Assembly (NCBI GenBank): GCA_021647985.1
Contig: JAKITQ010000019.1
Location: forward strand, 1-56,312
From: Flavobacteriaceae bacterium
Lineage (GTDB): Bacteria > Bacteroidota > Bacteroidia > Flavobacteriales > Flavobacteriaceae
Length of the DNA stretch: 56,312 nt
Direction: 5' to 3'
Shown here in pieces: positions 44,201 through 53,280 of the stretch. The translations under genes were made by a program, and so were the position numbers. The stretch's first letter is position 1, and each line of letters starts with the position of its first letter. The notes beneath the pieces were generated by a model. That model made no database searches, was not told the origin of the DNA, and was given only the letters and a program-made list of their open reading frames with translations.

Positions 44201-44917
44201 AGATTTTATATTTTTTTTTACGTAAAAATCTGGTTTGTCGGCAGATTTTGGAGCAAACTGCTCAATAACTGGTCCGTCAATAAAAGCAACATTATCTTTA
44301 TATGCCGATATGATGGTATTCGGATTTTCTTTCGAAGTTTTTCTAATCATACCAAATAGAGAATTTGGTTTTTCTTTACCATCAATAACAAATGTACCGT
44401 TAAATATTTTATGTCTACAATGTTCTGAATTTACTTGAGAGAACCCGAATATCTCAGAATCGGTTAATTTTCTATCTAATTTTTTAGCGAGGTTTTCTAA
44501 ATAATCTACCTCTTCACTGTTTAAAGCCAGACCTTCTTTTTGGTTGTATGCAGAGATGTCATCAATTTCTAATATAGCTTCTGGTTCAAGGTTTGTTTTA
44601 AAGATATTTTGATCTAAATTTTTATAAAAATTTTGAATCATCGGATCAAAATCAGGCTTGTCGGTTTCCTTTATAAGAAACTCTTCAATTCGGCTAATAC
44701 CATCGATACCCATATTTTGTGTAATCTCAACAGCATTGGTACTCCAAGGAGTGATCATTTCTTTTCGCGGGCCTACAAAACTCCCATTCATTTCAGTTTT
44801 TTGAATAAGTTTTGCATTTCCAAAAAGCCAGATAAGTTTTTCGGTAGTAGTTTCACAAATTTCCGTTTGCTTAGCAACAGCAAATATTGTTTTGTCTTTG
44901 GCGAAAAAATAGATCAT
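41261..44917 (-). CDS. purL: phosphoribosylformylglycinamidine synthase (PurL, large single-chain form)
   Basis: The 1218-residue enzyme makes FGAM from FGAR, glutamine and ATP in purine synthesis. The N-terminal part has [24 protein letters not shown] (about 155), [25 protein letters not shown] and [8 protein letters not shown]-type synthetase motifs. A second AIRS-like half follows ([29 protein letters not shown]). The C-terminal glutaminase has [13 protein letters not shown] with the nucleophile Cys (about 1067) and ISHGEGKF. This is the long fused form typical of Gram-negative bacteria. No other pur genes are adjacent, though purA lies 14 kb away. Confidence 0.96.
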   Translation of the reverse strand: [1218 protein letters not shown]

Positions 44918-45110
44918 ATTTTTAACGAATTTGATGATTTTTTTAAAGACGCAAATTTAATCAATTAACTAAGTATAATTGCTTTAATTGTTGATAAAAA
45001 TTAAAAGAAAAAAAAGGAAGTTGAGTGCTAGATTATCAAAATGTTTACTTGATTTTTTTTGAGTATTATTAAAACGAAATCAAACGGCATTGTATACCTA
45101 AACATTTATA

Positions 45111-45191
45111 CCTACAAGGTCTTGGAGACCTTGCAGGAAACATGGTTTTAGAATTTACGATTTTCCTATTTATTGGATTTCTCCTGCAAGG
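45111..45191. repeat. hairpin-forming repeat block
   Basis: CCTACAAGGTCT-TGG-AGACCTTGCAGG (45111-45137) forms a stem with one mismatch. Its right arm CCTTGCAGG can pair instead with CCTGCAAGG at 45183-45191, followed by eight T. The 44918-45551 gap also contains MITE copy 2 (45225-45364) and otherwise AT-rich sequence with no gene. Confidence 0.6.
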
Positions 45192-45224
45192 TTTTTTTTG
45201 AAAACATAATAGTTTGTTATATTA

Positions 45225-45364
45225 GGCTCTAGTTTAATTTAGCGTTGATATTTGTAAACAAAGTCGATTGTTCTGTTTTATTGGATGTAATTTTTAACAT
45301 CGAGTAACCCCGAAGCCTTTAAAATTAGGTAATGCGAATGTAATAGCTATTTTAAACTAGAGCC
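45225..45364. mobile_element. 140-bp MITE, copy 2
   Basis: It carries the same 140 bp as 22048-22187 with one change near the right end, which here is TTAAACTAGAGCC, giving perfect 13-bp terminal inverted repeats with GGCTCTAGTTTAA. It is flanked by the direct repeat TTATATTA (45217-45224 and 45365-45372), an 8-bp target duplication unlike that of copy 1, so the two inserted independently. Near identity implies recent movement. Confidence 0.92.
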
Positions 45365-45551
45365 TTATATTATTGTATGATGCTGATATAGAGTTAGTTT
45401 TAACGCAGTTCTTTGATGCGTTAACTCGTTGATATTTAATTTATAATCAACATTCATAACTCAAAATTACACAAAGTGTTGATAGTTACAATCGTCTTTT
45501 TTCTTAAAGTGTAACGGTCTTATATCTTTTGTCAGAAATTTATATAAAACT

Positions 45552-47249
45552 TTATTTCGTAGTAATTGATTCTACACCTTTCCAATCATCGTCAATTTTT
45601 TGTGTAATAAGATGCGCAGATCTATTCAACAATAATTTTGCAGTATGGTCATTTCTGTTCATTTTCACAATTTTTTGAAAGGTAACTGCTGCCATTGCAA
45701 ACTCTTTGTTAAAATACAAATCCATTCCTTCATTAAAAGTATTAAGTGTATCTAATTTATGTTTTAATAAATCTGCATTGTCGCCATTGATACATTCAAA
45801 AATCGAAATTTGTTTGTTTTTTCCTTTAACTTTTACCTTGCCTAAATATCTAAAATCAAATTCTTCGGGATTGGTTAAACTATCCTTACATTGCTTTGTA
45901 AGTAATATGGAAGCACCGAAATGTTTGGATAAACCTTCTATTCTTGAAGCCGTATTTACAGTATCAGAAATAATAGCTGCATCTAATCTTTCAATATCAC
46001 CAGTAATTCCCATGATAAGATTACCGTTTTGCATACCTATACCAATTTTAATAGGGAATCTGTTTTTGGCAATCCTTTCGTTGTTAAATTCTTTAAGTTT
46101 ATTTAACATTTCTACAGAAGCCCTTAATGCATTTTGCGACCCGTTTGGGAAAAGAGCCATAAAACCATCACCTAGATATTGCATAATAAACCCTTTGTTT
46201 TTTCTAATGATGGGTCCCATTCTTTTGTTAAAGGAATTGATAAAAAGAAAATTATCTTTGGGATTCAAATCTTCAGACAAAGTGGTAAATCCTCTGATAT
46301 CCATAAACATAACCGTTACATTTTTTTCTACAAGATCACCAAGAGCTACTTCGGTAAGTTTAGTTTTACCAAGTGATTTAATAAATTCGTTAGGAACAAA
46401 TTTTTGACTTGCTTCATGTATAATTTTGATGGCCTTTTCTCTTTCTTTTGCTTCTCGCAATCCTTTTTGATATAGGTTGGCACTTTCAATGGCCACTGCA
46501 GATTGTAAGGCTATGGTAGTAAGTAATTTTAATTCAGCAGCAGTAAATTCTTTTTCTTCACTATGACCAAGAATTACGATACCCATGGTACGGTGCTTCA
46601 CTTTTAAGGGTGCATGCATTACTGCTTTAAGATGTGATAATGCGGGATTATTATTGATTCTATCTTGAGATACTATAGAAGAAGTACCTCTTATAATTAG
46701 TTCATGGATAACCAGGTTTTGTCTGGAAATGTTATTATCTCTGTTCGGACTTTTTCCAAAAGAGGCAAGTTCTACTACTTTATTTAAATTTGAATCATAA
46801 ATTAAAAAAAGACCATGTGTAGAATCAATTATCTGTGATGCTTCCCGAAGTGCCATTTCAGCAATGGATTTTTCTTCAATTATTTCAGATATCTTTTCAC
46901 TAAAATCATAAATCATATTGATCTCACGGTAAAGCCCAAGCACTTCGTTTCCTATCTTTCTCTTATCAAGCTCTTTACTTACAAGAATCATAATATTATC
47001 TGCAAGAATTTTTCCTTTTTTGTTATTTGCGTTTAATGAACCATAAACAATTTCATTTTGTTTTAACTCAAAGCTATGTGGTAAATGATCTTTATTTCCA
47101 TAAAGTAATTTAGAGTCTATCCCGGTAATATTGATGTCTAAATCCATTTGATTAGATAAATCATCAAGAAGCAAAGCAACCTTTGGATCCTTTTTAAGGA
47201 CATTCCTAAGCGCTTTATAATAGGATTTAGTGTCATTATTACTATTCAT
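45552..47249 (-). CDS. GAF-domain class III adenylate/guanylate cyclase
   Basis: The 565-residue cytoplasmic protein has an N-terminal region of about 100 residues without recognised domain and a GAF domain (about 130-262, ...MAPLKVKHRTMGIVILGHSEE). The class III cyclase domain (about 300-480) carries metal-binding Asp in VMFMDIRGFTTLSE and in YLGDGFMALFP, plus DTVNTASRIEGLSKHFG. A C-terminal tail looks TPR-like (FNEGMDLYFNKEFAMAAVTFQKIVKMN). It would make cAMP or cGMP. The substrate-specifying residues were not resolved. It is 16 bp downstream of a response-regulator gene and transcribed with it. Confidence 0.9.
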   Translation of the reverse strand: MNSNNDTKSYYKALRNVLKKDPKVALLLDDLSNQMDLDINITGIDSKLLYGNKDHLPHSFELKQNEIVYGSLNANNKKGKILADNIMILVSKELDKRKIGNEVLGLYREINMIYDFSEKISEIIEEKSIAEMALREASQIIDSTHGLFLIYDSNLNKVVELASFGKSPNRDNNISRQNLVIHELIIRGTSSIVSQDRINNNPALSHLKAVMHAPLKVKHRTMGIVILGHSEEKEFTAAELKLLTTIALQSAVAIESANLYQKGLREAKEREKAIKIIHEASQKFVPNEFIKSLGKTKLTEVALGDLVEKNVTVMFMDIRGFTTLSEDLNPKDNFLFINSFNKRMGPIIRKNKGFIMQYLGDGFMALFPNGSQNALRASVEMLNKLKEFNNERIAKNRFPIKIGIGMQNGNLIMGITGDIERLDAAIISDTVNTASRIEGLSKHFGASILLTKQCKDSLTNPEEFDFRYLGKVKVKGKNKQISIFECINGDNADLLKHKLDTLNTFNEGMDLYFNKEFAMAAVTFQKIVKMNRNDHTAKLLLNRSAHLITQKIDDDWKGVESITTK

Positions 47250-47265
47250 AAATCAATATTAATTA

Positions 47266-47643
47266 TTATTGGTTTAATATTTCTTCTGCAATAGATAGCA
47301 TTTCATCTGGGTCAAAAGGTTTGGTCATATATCGGTCAGCACCCATATCTAATCCTTTTTGTCTATCCACTTCCTGACCCTTTGCTGTTAAGAGAATGAT
47401 ATAGACATTGTTTAAATTAAGTTCTTTCTTTACCTTTTGACACACTTCCATACCATTCATTATAGGCATCATAACGTCTAAAAAAACCAGATTGGGTTCT
47501 TCTTTTTGAATTAGTTCTAAGGCTTGTTGTCCATTCTCCGCGAAAAGCAGTTCAACCCCTTCGTCTTCCAAGTCTTCTAGAGTTTGCTCGATAAGCATGC
47601 GTATATGAGATTCGTCATCGACGATCAGTAATTTTTTATTCAT
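47266..47643 (-). CDS. stand-alone response regulator receiver (CheY-like)
   Basis: The 125 residues are a single REC domain: acidic pocket VDDES (residues 8-12), phosphoacceptor Asp in LVFLDVMMPIMNGMEV (about 56), Thr in IILLTAKG and Lys in DRYMTKPFDPDEM. It has no output domain, so it must act by protein contact, probably with the cyclase downstream or the kinase upstream. Spacing is 31 bp to the kinase gene and 16 bp to the cyclase gene, consistent with an operon. Confidence 0.93.
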   Translation of the reverse strand: MNKKLLIVDDESHIRMLIEQTLEDLEDEGVELLFAENGQQALELIQKEEPNLVFLDVMMPIMNGMEVCQKVKKELNLNNVYIILLTAKGQEVDRQKGLDMGADRYMTKPFDPDEMLSIAEEILNQ

Positions 47644-47674
47644 TTTTAAAAATTATTTAATTTTAATAGTTAGT

Positions 47675-50600
47675 TTATTCATATATAAAAAACATAACGT
47701 TTTCCATTCCTTTTTGACTTTTTAAATCTTTTATCAACTCCTGATCACCATTAACAGAATTCACCATAATTATATCGGGCATAGCTTCAGTTGCTTTTTT
47801 TACAAGGTCATTGGTATTTGATTTCATTACTTTATAACCTCGGGTATTTAATACTTCTGAAAGTGTTTTTACTGTTGAAGCATCTTCATCTACAACCAAA
47901 ACTTTTTTCTTAGAAACCCCCTGTTCTAGTAATTCTTCAACCTCATGAAGTAATTCTTCTGTATTAATTGGTTTGGTTAAATATCGATCCACTCCAATTC
48001 TAAACCCACGTTCTTTATCTTGTACAATCGATAAGATAATTATTGGTATATCCATAGTAGCAGGGTCATTTTTAAGAACAGCAGCAACGTCAAATCCATT
48101 TATTTCGGGCATCATTACGTCTAAAATAATCAATTCGGGTTTGGACATTTTTACCATATCTAAAGCAGCTTTACCATTTGCAGCTTCTTTTACCTTATAA
48201 CCAACCTCGGTTAATTCTTGACGCAATAAAGATCGAATAGGTGTATCATCATCAACTACCAATATTGTTGGCGTTGTTTTTGTTTTAGTTAATGAAGAAT
48301 GTTTGATTTGCTTCTTTAAACTTGTAAGTATTCGATCTAACTGAATAGGTGGTTGGGCACCTGTTTCTCCAACTATGGGTATGGTAAAGAAAAATGAACT
48401 TCCTATGCCTGGTTCGCTTTTCATCCAAATTATACCACCATGATGCTCAATAATTTCTCTGCAAATTGGTAGACCCAAACCAGTACCTTTTGGTTTGTCG
48501 GTTAATGTGTCTCCGGCTTGTCTAAATCGTTCGAATACTTTGTGTTTATCTTCTTCGTCTATGCCAATTCCTGTATCCTGTATTTCTACTATAATCTGAT
48601 CCTTGTCTAAAGAAGCCTCGATAACTACTTTTCCTTTATCTGTAAATTTAACCGCATTTGACAATAGATTTATTACTACCTGTATCAATTTATCTTCATC
48701 TGCGCTAATTAAAGGCAGGTTTTCTGGTATTTTTTTCTTTAAGTCAAGTCCTTTTGTTTCAAATAGTGTAGAGGTACTTGCTATGGCTCTACTTATTACA
48801 TCTTGTAAAAATGTTGGTTTTTTATGCCATTCCATTTTACCGGATTCTATTTTTGCTAGATCCAATACATCATTGATTAAAGTAGTAAGACGTTCTCCTT
48901 CCGATACCACCACATTCAGGTTTTCACTAACCTGCTTCATCGTTTTTTTAATTTTCTGATCATCGATGGTTACTGCAGGAAAAATTTTATTTTCCAATCT
49001 TTTTCTAATGATTTTTGCAAATCCTAATACCGAAGTTAAAGGGGTACGTAATTCATGACTAACTGTTGAAAGAAATGCACTTTTGGCTTCGTTTGCATCT
49101 TCTGCTTTGGCTTTGGCAACTTTTGCCTCTTCATAAAGCTCAGCATTGTGTAAGGCAACACCAACATTGATTGCGATGGTATTTAAAAGGTTTTTGTCTT
49201 CCTCGTTAAATCTACTTTCTAATTTTGTACTTTGGACACTTAAAACACCAATTATTTTATCTTCAACCGGAATGGGAACACCTAAATAAGAAACCGCACG
49301 TTTACCAGTTTGTGAGATGCCAAATTTGTCGTATTTAGCGACGATATCTTCATCTTTGTTGATTAATAAAGGTTCGCCTGTTTGAATTATTTTAGAGGTT
49401 AAACCTTCTCCAAATTTCATAGGCTCCATTTTATCACCTGCTTGATAAGGGAAATTAACAATATTATCTTCTGGATTTAATATAGCCAAATATGTAATAT
49501 CCGACTTAAACAGTTTTTTCATCTGATCACCAACAATTTTAATCAAATCATTAAGTTCTAATTTTTCTCTTAAGGCTTGGCTTACATGATTTATGGTTGC
49601 CAATTCGTTTAATCGTTGGTTTACCTCATGGGTGCGTTCTTTAACTTTTTGCTCTAATTCTTTTTGTTGGTTTAACAAAATTCTGGTACGTGTTCTTACA
49701 AATGCAAAAACAACAAACAAGAGCCCAATAAAATAAAGTAAATAAGCCCATATGGTTTTAAACCATGGTGTTTTTATAGTAAATGAAACTGCACTTTCAT
49801 CACTAATATCACCATATACATTTTTTGCCTTTACCTTAAAAGTATAATTTTTGGATGGCAAATTAATATATTCTTTACTTGCTGTTTTTACCCATTCAGA
49901 CCAGTTTTTATCAAAACCTACCAATTGCGTGCTGTACAACATATCTTTTTGGCCAATAAATAAAGGTGCCGCATAATTAATAGCAACGGTATTTTCTTTA
50001 AAAGGAATCACCAAATCTTTTGGAAACTCAATTCCACCAGCATAAATCAAAGAATCTCCGGCAATAGACATGCTTCTTATTTTTACATCAAAATTTGGGG
50101 TGCTTGGTTTTTCTAATTTACCGTCATATCGTACCACACCATCAGGGCCAGTAAACCATGCCACTTGAGAACCATCTTCCTTTGGGTCTTCAACATAAAT
50201 ATTCCAGATAATTCTATTTTTTAATTCTTTAAAGGTCTCTGTATTGATATCGTATGCACCTGATTTATTTTTTTGAGAAACAATAACACCGGTACCCGCA
50301 TTAAACCAGGTTTTACCATTTTTATCCGTTGTCGAATTTGAAGCAATTTTACCCCAATCAATAAGATGATCATAAAAAAACTTTTTAGATTCAAAACGAT
50401 TTTTTGCATTGTTGAAAGTAAAAGTTTCTTTTGTTTCTGGTGCATAAAATTGTAATTCACTATCAAATTCACCAAATCTAATAGGTGAATTTGGTAGGCC
50501 ATTTTTTTCGTCATAGGTAACGATTTCTGCTGTTGAAAGATCTAGTTTTGTTTGGTTAAAACTTGGTTTTAATAAATACACCTTTCCACTCTCTTCACCA

Positions 50601-52060
50601 GCCTCAATCCACAAATTGCCATCTTTGTTTTCAAATAGGCCGCTACGACGACTACCAGGAATAATCTTATTAATTGTTGATTCCAATTCAAAATCATCGC
50701 TTTTATTATCAAAATATAAGCTTGTAATACCCTGTTGGTGAGGGATAAACATTCTATTGCTATCTTTTTTTGATAAAAAGATAGTACCCACTCTTAAATC
50801 ATAGTTTTTACTTTGTTGTACATATTTAAAGGTTTTATCTGTAATTTCTATGATACCCATATCTCCTGTGCCTACATATAATCTATCTCTGTTAACAATA
50901 AAGTTGCCACCTTGACCAAATGTACCTTCAATAGGTAATATTTTATCGGAGCCATCTTCTAGATAAAAAACACCGTTATTTGTACTCATATACAATATGT
51001 TCTTGAATTTAAAAACTGCAAATACCACATTGGTAGGTAGTCCCATAGTGGCATCTAAAATGGTAAAGGTTGTGTTGAGGTTTGTGTTAGATATACCATT
51101 AAAAAGTACCATCCAAAGTACACCTCTAGAATCTACATAGACATAATCTACCGCACCATCTTGTAATCCATTACTGGTAGTATATTTTTGAAGTAATTTA
51201 CCTTGATGATCTACCATATATACTCCATCACTAAACGTATTGAATAAAAAATCACCATTTTTTAAAGCAGCACCTGGGAGGTATAATTTATTTTTCACAA
51301 ATTCATCGGCTTCTGTTTTAAAAGGTGTAAAAGATTTTCCGTTATATAGATAAAAGCCATCATTTCTTACTCCTAATAAAATATTTTTGTCATCGTATGG
51401 TAAAATGGTGTAAATACGTATGTCTGCAAAGCGTTCACCACCAGGTACCAACTCGAAGGTATCGTCTTTTGTTAATACACAAAGTCCACGGCCCCAAATT
51501 CTTAAATAATAGGTGCCATTTACAATTTTCCCAACATGATAGGCGTCTTTTGATTCAATCACCTTCATATTTTTTCCATCCCAAGCGTATAATTTATTTG
51601 ATGTTCTAAAGATTACTCTACCTTCAAAATAGTCTACTTCCCAGACGCTTGAAAAAATTTGATGCTCCTTTGGTAGTTTATCTATTAAAGAAACAAATTC
51701 AAATTTCCCCGTTTGGTCTGCTTTTAAATAACCTATTTCGCCTTCTCCACCTACATAGATGGTGCCATCTTTATCTTTGGTCAAACATCTGGCACTAACC
51801 TTCATAGGTATTGTATTCCAATTAACGCCATCATATTGTAAGACGCCAGCACCATTTGCAAAGTACATGATACCGTCTTTATCTTCTACAGCCCACCAAC
51901 TTACTGGGCCAGCACCATATTCTTGATAAGTATAATTATTGATAAGAGGTCGCCCTACTTGTTCCTGACCCATTAATTGAAAAATGGGTAGAATAAGAAA
52001 AAGGCAAACAAGAAAAAAAACATTTTTATTAAAAAAACGGATAGGAGGGAGATACGACAT
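47675..52060 (-). CDS. propeller-type hybrid histidine kinase with two receiver domains
   Basis: The 1461-residue protein has a signal peptide or first membrane anchor (about 12-31) and a periplasmic two-component-regulator propeller (about 40-680, repeated WxxxEDKDGIMYFANGAGVLQYD-like blades). A Y_Y_Y domain follows (about 690-770), then a membrane helix (about 775-795) and a GAF domain (about 830-970). The HisKA phosphoacceptor is in STVSHELRTPLTS (His near 1000), and the HATPase has NLLSNAVKFTDKG and DTGIGIDEEDKHKVFERF. REC1 (about 1265-1380) has LIILDVMMPEINGF. REC2 (about 1384-1461) lacks the acceptor Asp (IIMVNSVNGD). It lacks the AraC output of true HTCS regulators, so signal output must pass to the receiver and cyclase genes downstream. 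Confidence 0.92.
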   Translation of the reverse strand: MSYLPPIRFFNKNVFFLVCLFLILPIFQLMGQEQVGRPLINNYTYQEYGAGPVSWWAVEDKDGIMYFANGAGVLQYDGVNWNTIPMKVSARCLTKDKDGTIYVGGEGEIGYLKADQTGKFEFVSLIDKLPKEHQIFSSVWEVDYFEGRVIFRTSNKLYAWDGKNMKVIESKDAYHVGKIVNGTYYLRIWGRGLCVLTKDDTFELVPGGERFADIRIYTILPYDDKNILLGVRNDGFYLYNGKSFTPFKTEADEFVKNKLYLPGAALKNGDFLFNTFSDGVYMVDHQGKLLQKYTTSNGLQDGAVDYVYVDSRGVLWMVLFNGISNTNLNTTFTILDATMGLPTNVVFAVFKFKNILYMSTNNGVFYLEDGSDKILPIEGTFGQGGNFIVNRDRLYVGTGDMGIIEITDKTFKYVQQSKNYDLRVGTIFLSKKDSNRMFIPHQQGITSLYFDNKSDDFELESTINKIIPGSRRSGLFENKDGNLWIEAGEESGKVYLLKPSFNQTKLDLSTAEIVTYDEKNGLPNSPIRFGEFDSELQFYAPETKETFTFNNAKNRFESKKFFYDHLIDWGKIASNSTTDKNGKTWFNAGTGVIVSQKNKSGAYDINTETFKELKNRIIWNIYVEDPKEDGSQVAWFTGPDGVVRYDGKLEKPSTPNFDVKIRSMSIAGDSLIYAGGIEFPKDLVIPFKENTVAINYAAPLFIGQKDMLYSTQLVGFDKNWSEWVKTASKEYINLPSKNYTFKVKAKNVYGDISDESAVSFTIKTPWFKTIWAYLLYFIGLLFVVFAFVRTRTRILLNQQKELEQKVKERTHEVNQRLNELATINHVSQALREKLELNDLIKIVGDQMKKLFKSDITYLAILNPEDNIVNFPYQAGDKMEPMKFGEGLTSKIIQTGEPLLINKDEDIVAKYDKFGISQTGKRAVSYLGVPIPVEDKIIGVLSVQSTKLESRFNEEDKNLLNTIAINVGVALHNAELYEEAKVAKAKAEDANEAKSAFLSTVSHELRTPLTSVLGFAKIIRKRLENKIFPAVTIDDQKIKKTMKQVSENLNVVVSEGERLTTLINDVLDLAKIESGKMEWHKKPTFLQDVISRAIASTSTLFETKGLDLKKKIPENLPLISADEDKLIQVVINLLSNAVKFTDKGKVVIEASLDKDQIIVEIQDTGIGIDEEDKHKVFERFRQAGDTLTDKPKGTGLGLPICREIIEHHGGIIWMKSEPGIGSSFFFTIPIVGETGAQPPIQLDRILTSLKKQIKHSSLTKTKTTPTILVVDDDTPIRSLLRQELTEVGYKVKEAANGKAALDMVKMSKPELIILDVMMPEINGFDVAAVLKNDPATMDIPIIILSIVQDKERGFRIGVDRYLTKPINTEELLHEVEELLEQGVSKKKVLVVDEDASTVKTLSEVLNTRGYKVMKSNTNDLVKKATEAMPDIIMVNSVNGDQELIKDLKSQKGMENVMFFIYE

Positions 52061-52145
52061 ATTAGTTAGTAGAATTGTTTAGTAGTTAGTAAATCAAATC
52101 TTAATGCACCAATATACAATAATTATTGTTAAATGTTGATATTTA

Positions 52146-53221
52146 GGGCTAAGTTCTAAATAAGTCAGCAAATTATTATATGTTTGTTTTATGAAAACAA
52201 GTCAAGATATAAAAGTGTTATTTAATGCACTTCCAGTAGGTACTCAAAATGAGTTGCTAGTGGATTTACTTATAGAACAGGAACTCAAGGGAAAGGTTTT
52301 AGAAGAAGCGTCTCAAATTGTTGTAAAAAAGCGCAATAAAAAGCCTTGTCCTCATTGCAGTAGCGCAAAGGTTTATAGGCGTGGAAAGCAAAGAGGCATT
52401 CAGATGTATAGATGTAATGATTGTAGTAAATGGTATAGTGAAACCACAGGAACACCTTTATATGATATAAAGTTAAAATCAAAATGGCAATCTTACTTGA
52501 ATTGTATGGAACAAGGAATGCCGATAAAGAAAATAGCCGCCAAGTTAAATATTAGTATTCAGACAAGTTTTGACTGGCGACACAAGATATTGAGTTCTCT
52601 ATCACAGTTTACACCAACAGAACTTTCAGGTCAAGTAGAATGTGATGAGTTAGAGTTGGCTCTGAGTAGTAAGGGAAGTAAATCCTTAGAAAGAAAACCA
52701 AAAAAAAGAGGAACAGATTTTAAACGTAACCAAGGTAAAGATATCATTACAACGGTTCAAGTAGTAACCGCAGTACAAAGAAATGGAGAGAAATACCTTA
52801 GGGCTGTTCAAACCAAACGACTTAGCAAAAAGGATATAGAAAAAGTATTTGAAGGGAAATTGGCAGACAATACAACATTAATAACCGACAAGCATCATTC
52901 TTATAAAGCTTTTGCTAAAGACAATCCGAGTATTAAACACAAATCCTTACTGGCAAAAGATCATGTGGATGAAAAAGATAAAACAATACACTTGCAAAGT
53001 GTTAATAACACACATAAACAAGTAAGAGAATTTTTAAAACCGTTTAATGGTGTGAGTTCTAAATATTTACAAAACTATTTAAACTGGTATGCTTATATGG
53101 ATAAAATAAGGAATAGTAAAACGATGATTAAGCAATGGTTTGTTACAATGCTTCTAATTGACCAAGCATATAGCCTTTTTGAATTATTTAAACAAAATGC
53201 TGTTATAATTAGAACTTAGCT
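52146..53221 (+). mobile_element. IS1595-family insertion sequence, apparently intact
   Basis: Terminal inverted repeats are GGGCTAAGTTCTAA (52146-52159) and TTAGAACTTAGC (53209-53220). The flanks are GATATTTA (52138-52145) and TATATTTA (53221-53228), an imperfect 8-bp or perfect 7-bp (ATATTTA) target duplication; the right end may be 53220 or 53221. The one gene inside is open throughout. It lies 86 bp before the start of the hybrid kinase gene and may affect its promoter. Confidence 0.85.
52191..53219 (+). CDS. IS1595-family transposase
   Basis: The 342-residue product has an N-terminal zinc ribbon with CPHCSSAKVYRRGKQRGIQMYRCNDC (about 53-78). A helix-turn-helix-like stretch (MPIKKIAAKLNISIQTSFDWRHKIL, about 109-133) and a DDE-type core follow. 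The core has QVECDELEL (first Asp, about 149), TTLITDKHHSYKAF (second, about 228) and VNNTHKQVREFLKPFNGVSSKYLQNYLNWYAY. The order matches IS1595/ISXO2-like enzymes. The start is ATG 52191, 45 bp from the left end, and the stop is inside the right terminal repeat. No frameshift is seen. Confidence 0.93.
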   Translation: MKTSQDIKVLFNALPVGTQNELLVDLLIEQELKGKVLEEASQIVVKKRNKKPCPHCSSAKVYRRGKQRGIQMYRCNDCSKWYSETTGTPLYDIKLKSKWQSYLNCMEQGMPIKKIAAKLNISIQTSFDWRHKILSSLSQFTPTELSGQVECDELELALSSKGSKSLERKPKKRGTDFKRNQGKDIITTVQVVTAVQRNGEKYLRAVQTKRLSKKDIEKVFEGKLADNTTLITDKHHSYKAFAKDNPSIKHKSLLAKDHVDEKDKTIHLQSVNNTHKQVREFLKPFNGVSSKYLQNYLNWYAYMDKIRNSKTMIKQWFVTMLLIDQAYSLFELFKQNAVIIRT

Positions 53222-53280
53222 ATATTTATTAAAATGAATTTAATATTTGAGAAGTTAATTTAATATATTATTAATAAATA

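Noticed and set aside
48603-48959. Plus-strand frames inside the hybrid kinase gene
   Set aside because: They are antisense to the HisKA/HATPase coding region with its clear conserved motifs.
52146-53221. IS1595 element as the parent of the 140-bp MITE
   Set aside because: Its ends (GGGCTAAGTTCTAA) and those of the MITE (GGCTCTAGTTTAA) are only loosely similar; a different partner is more likely.
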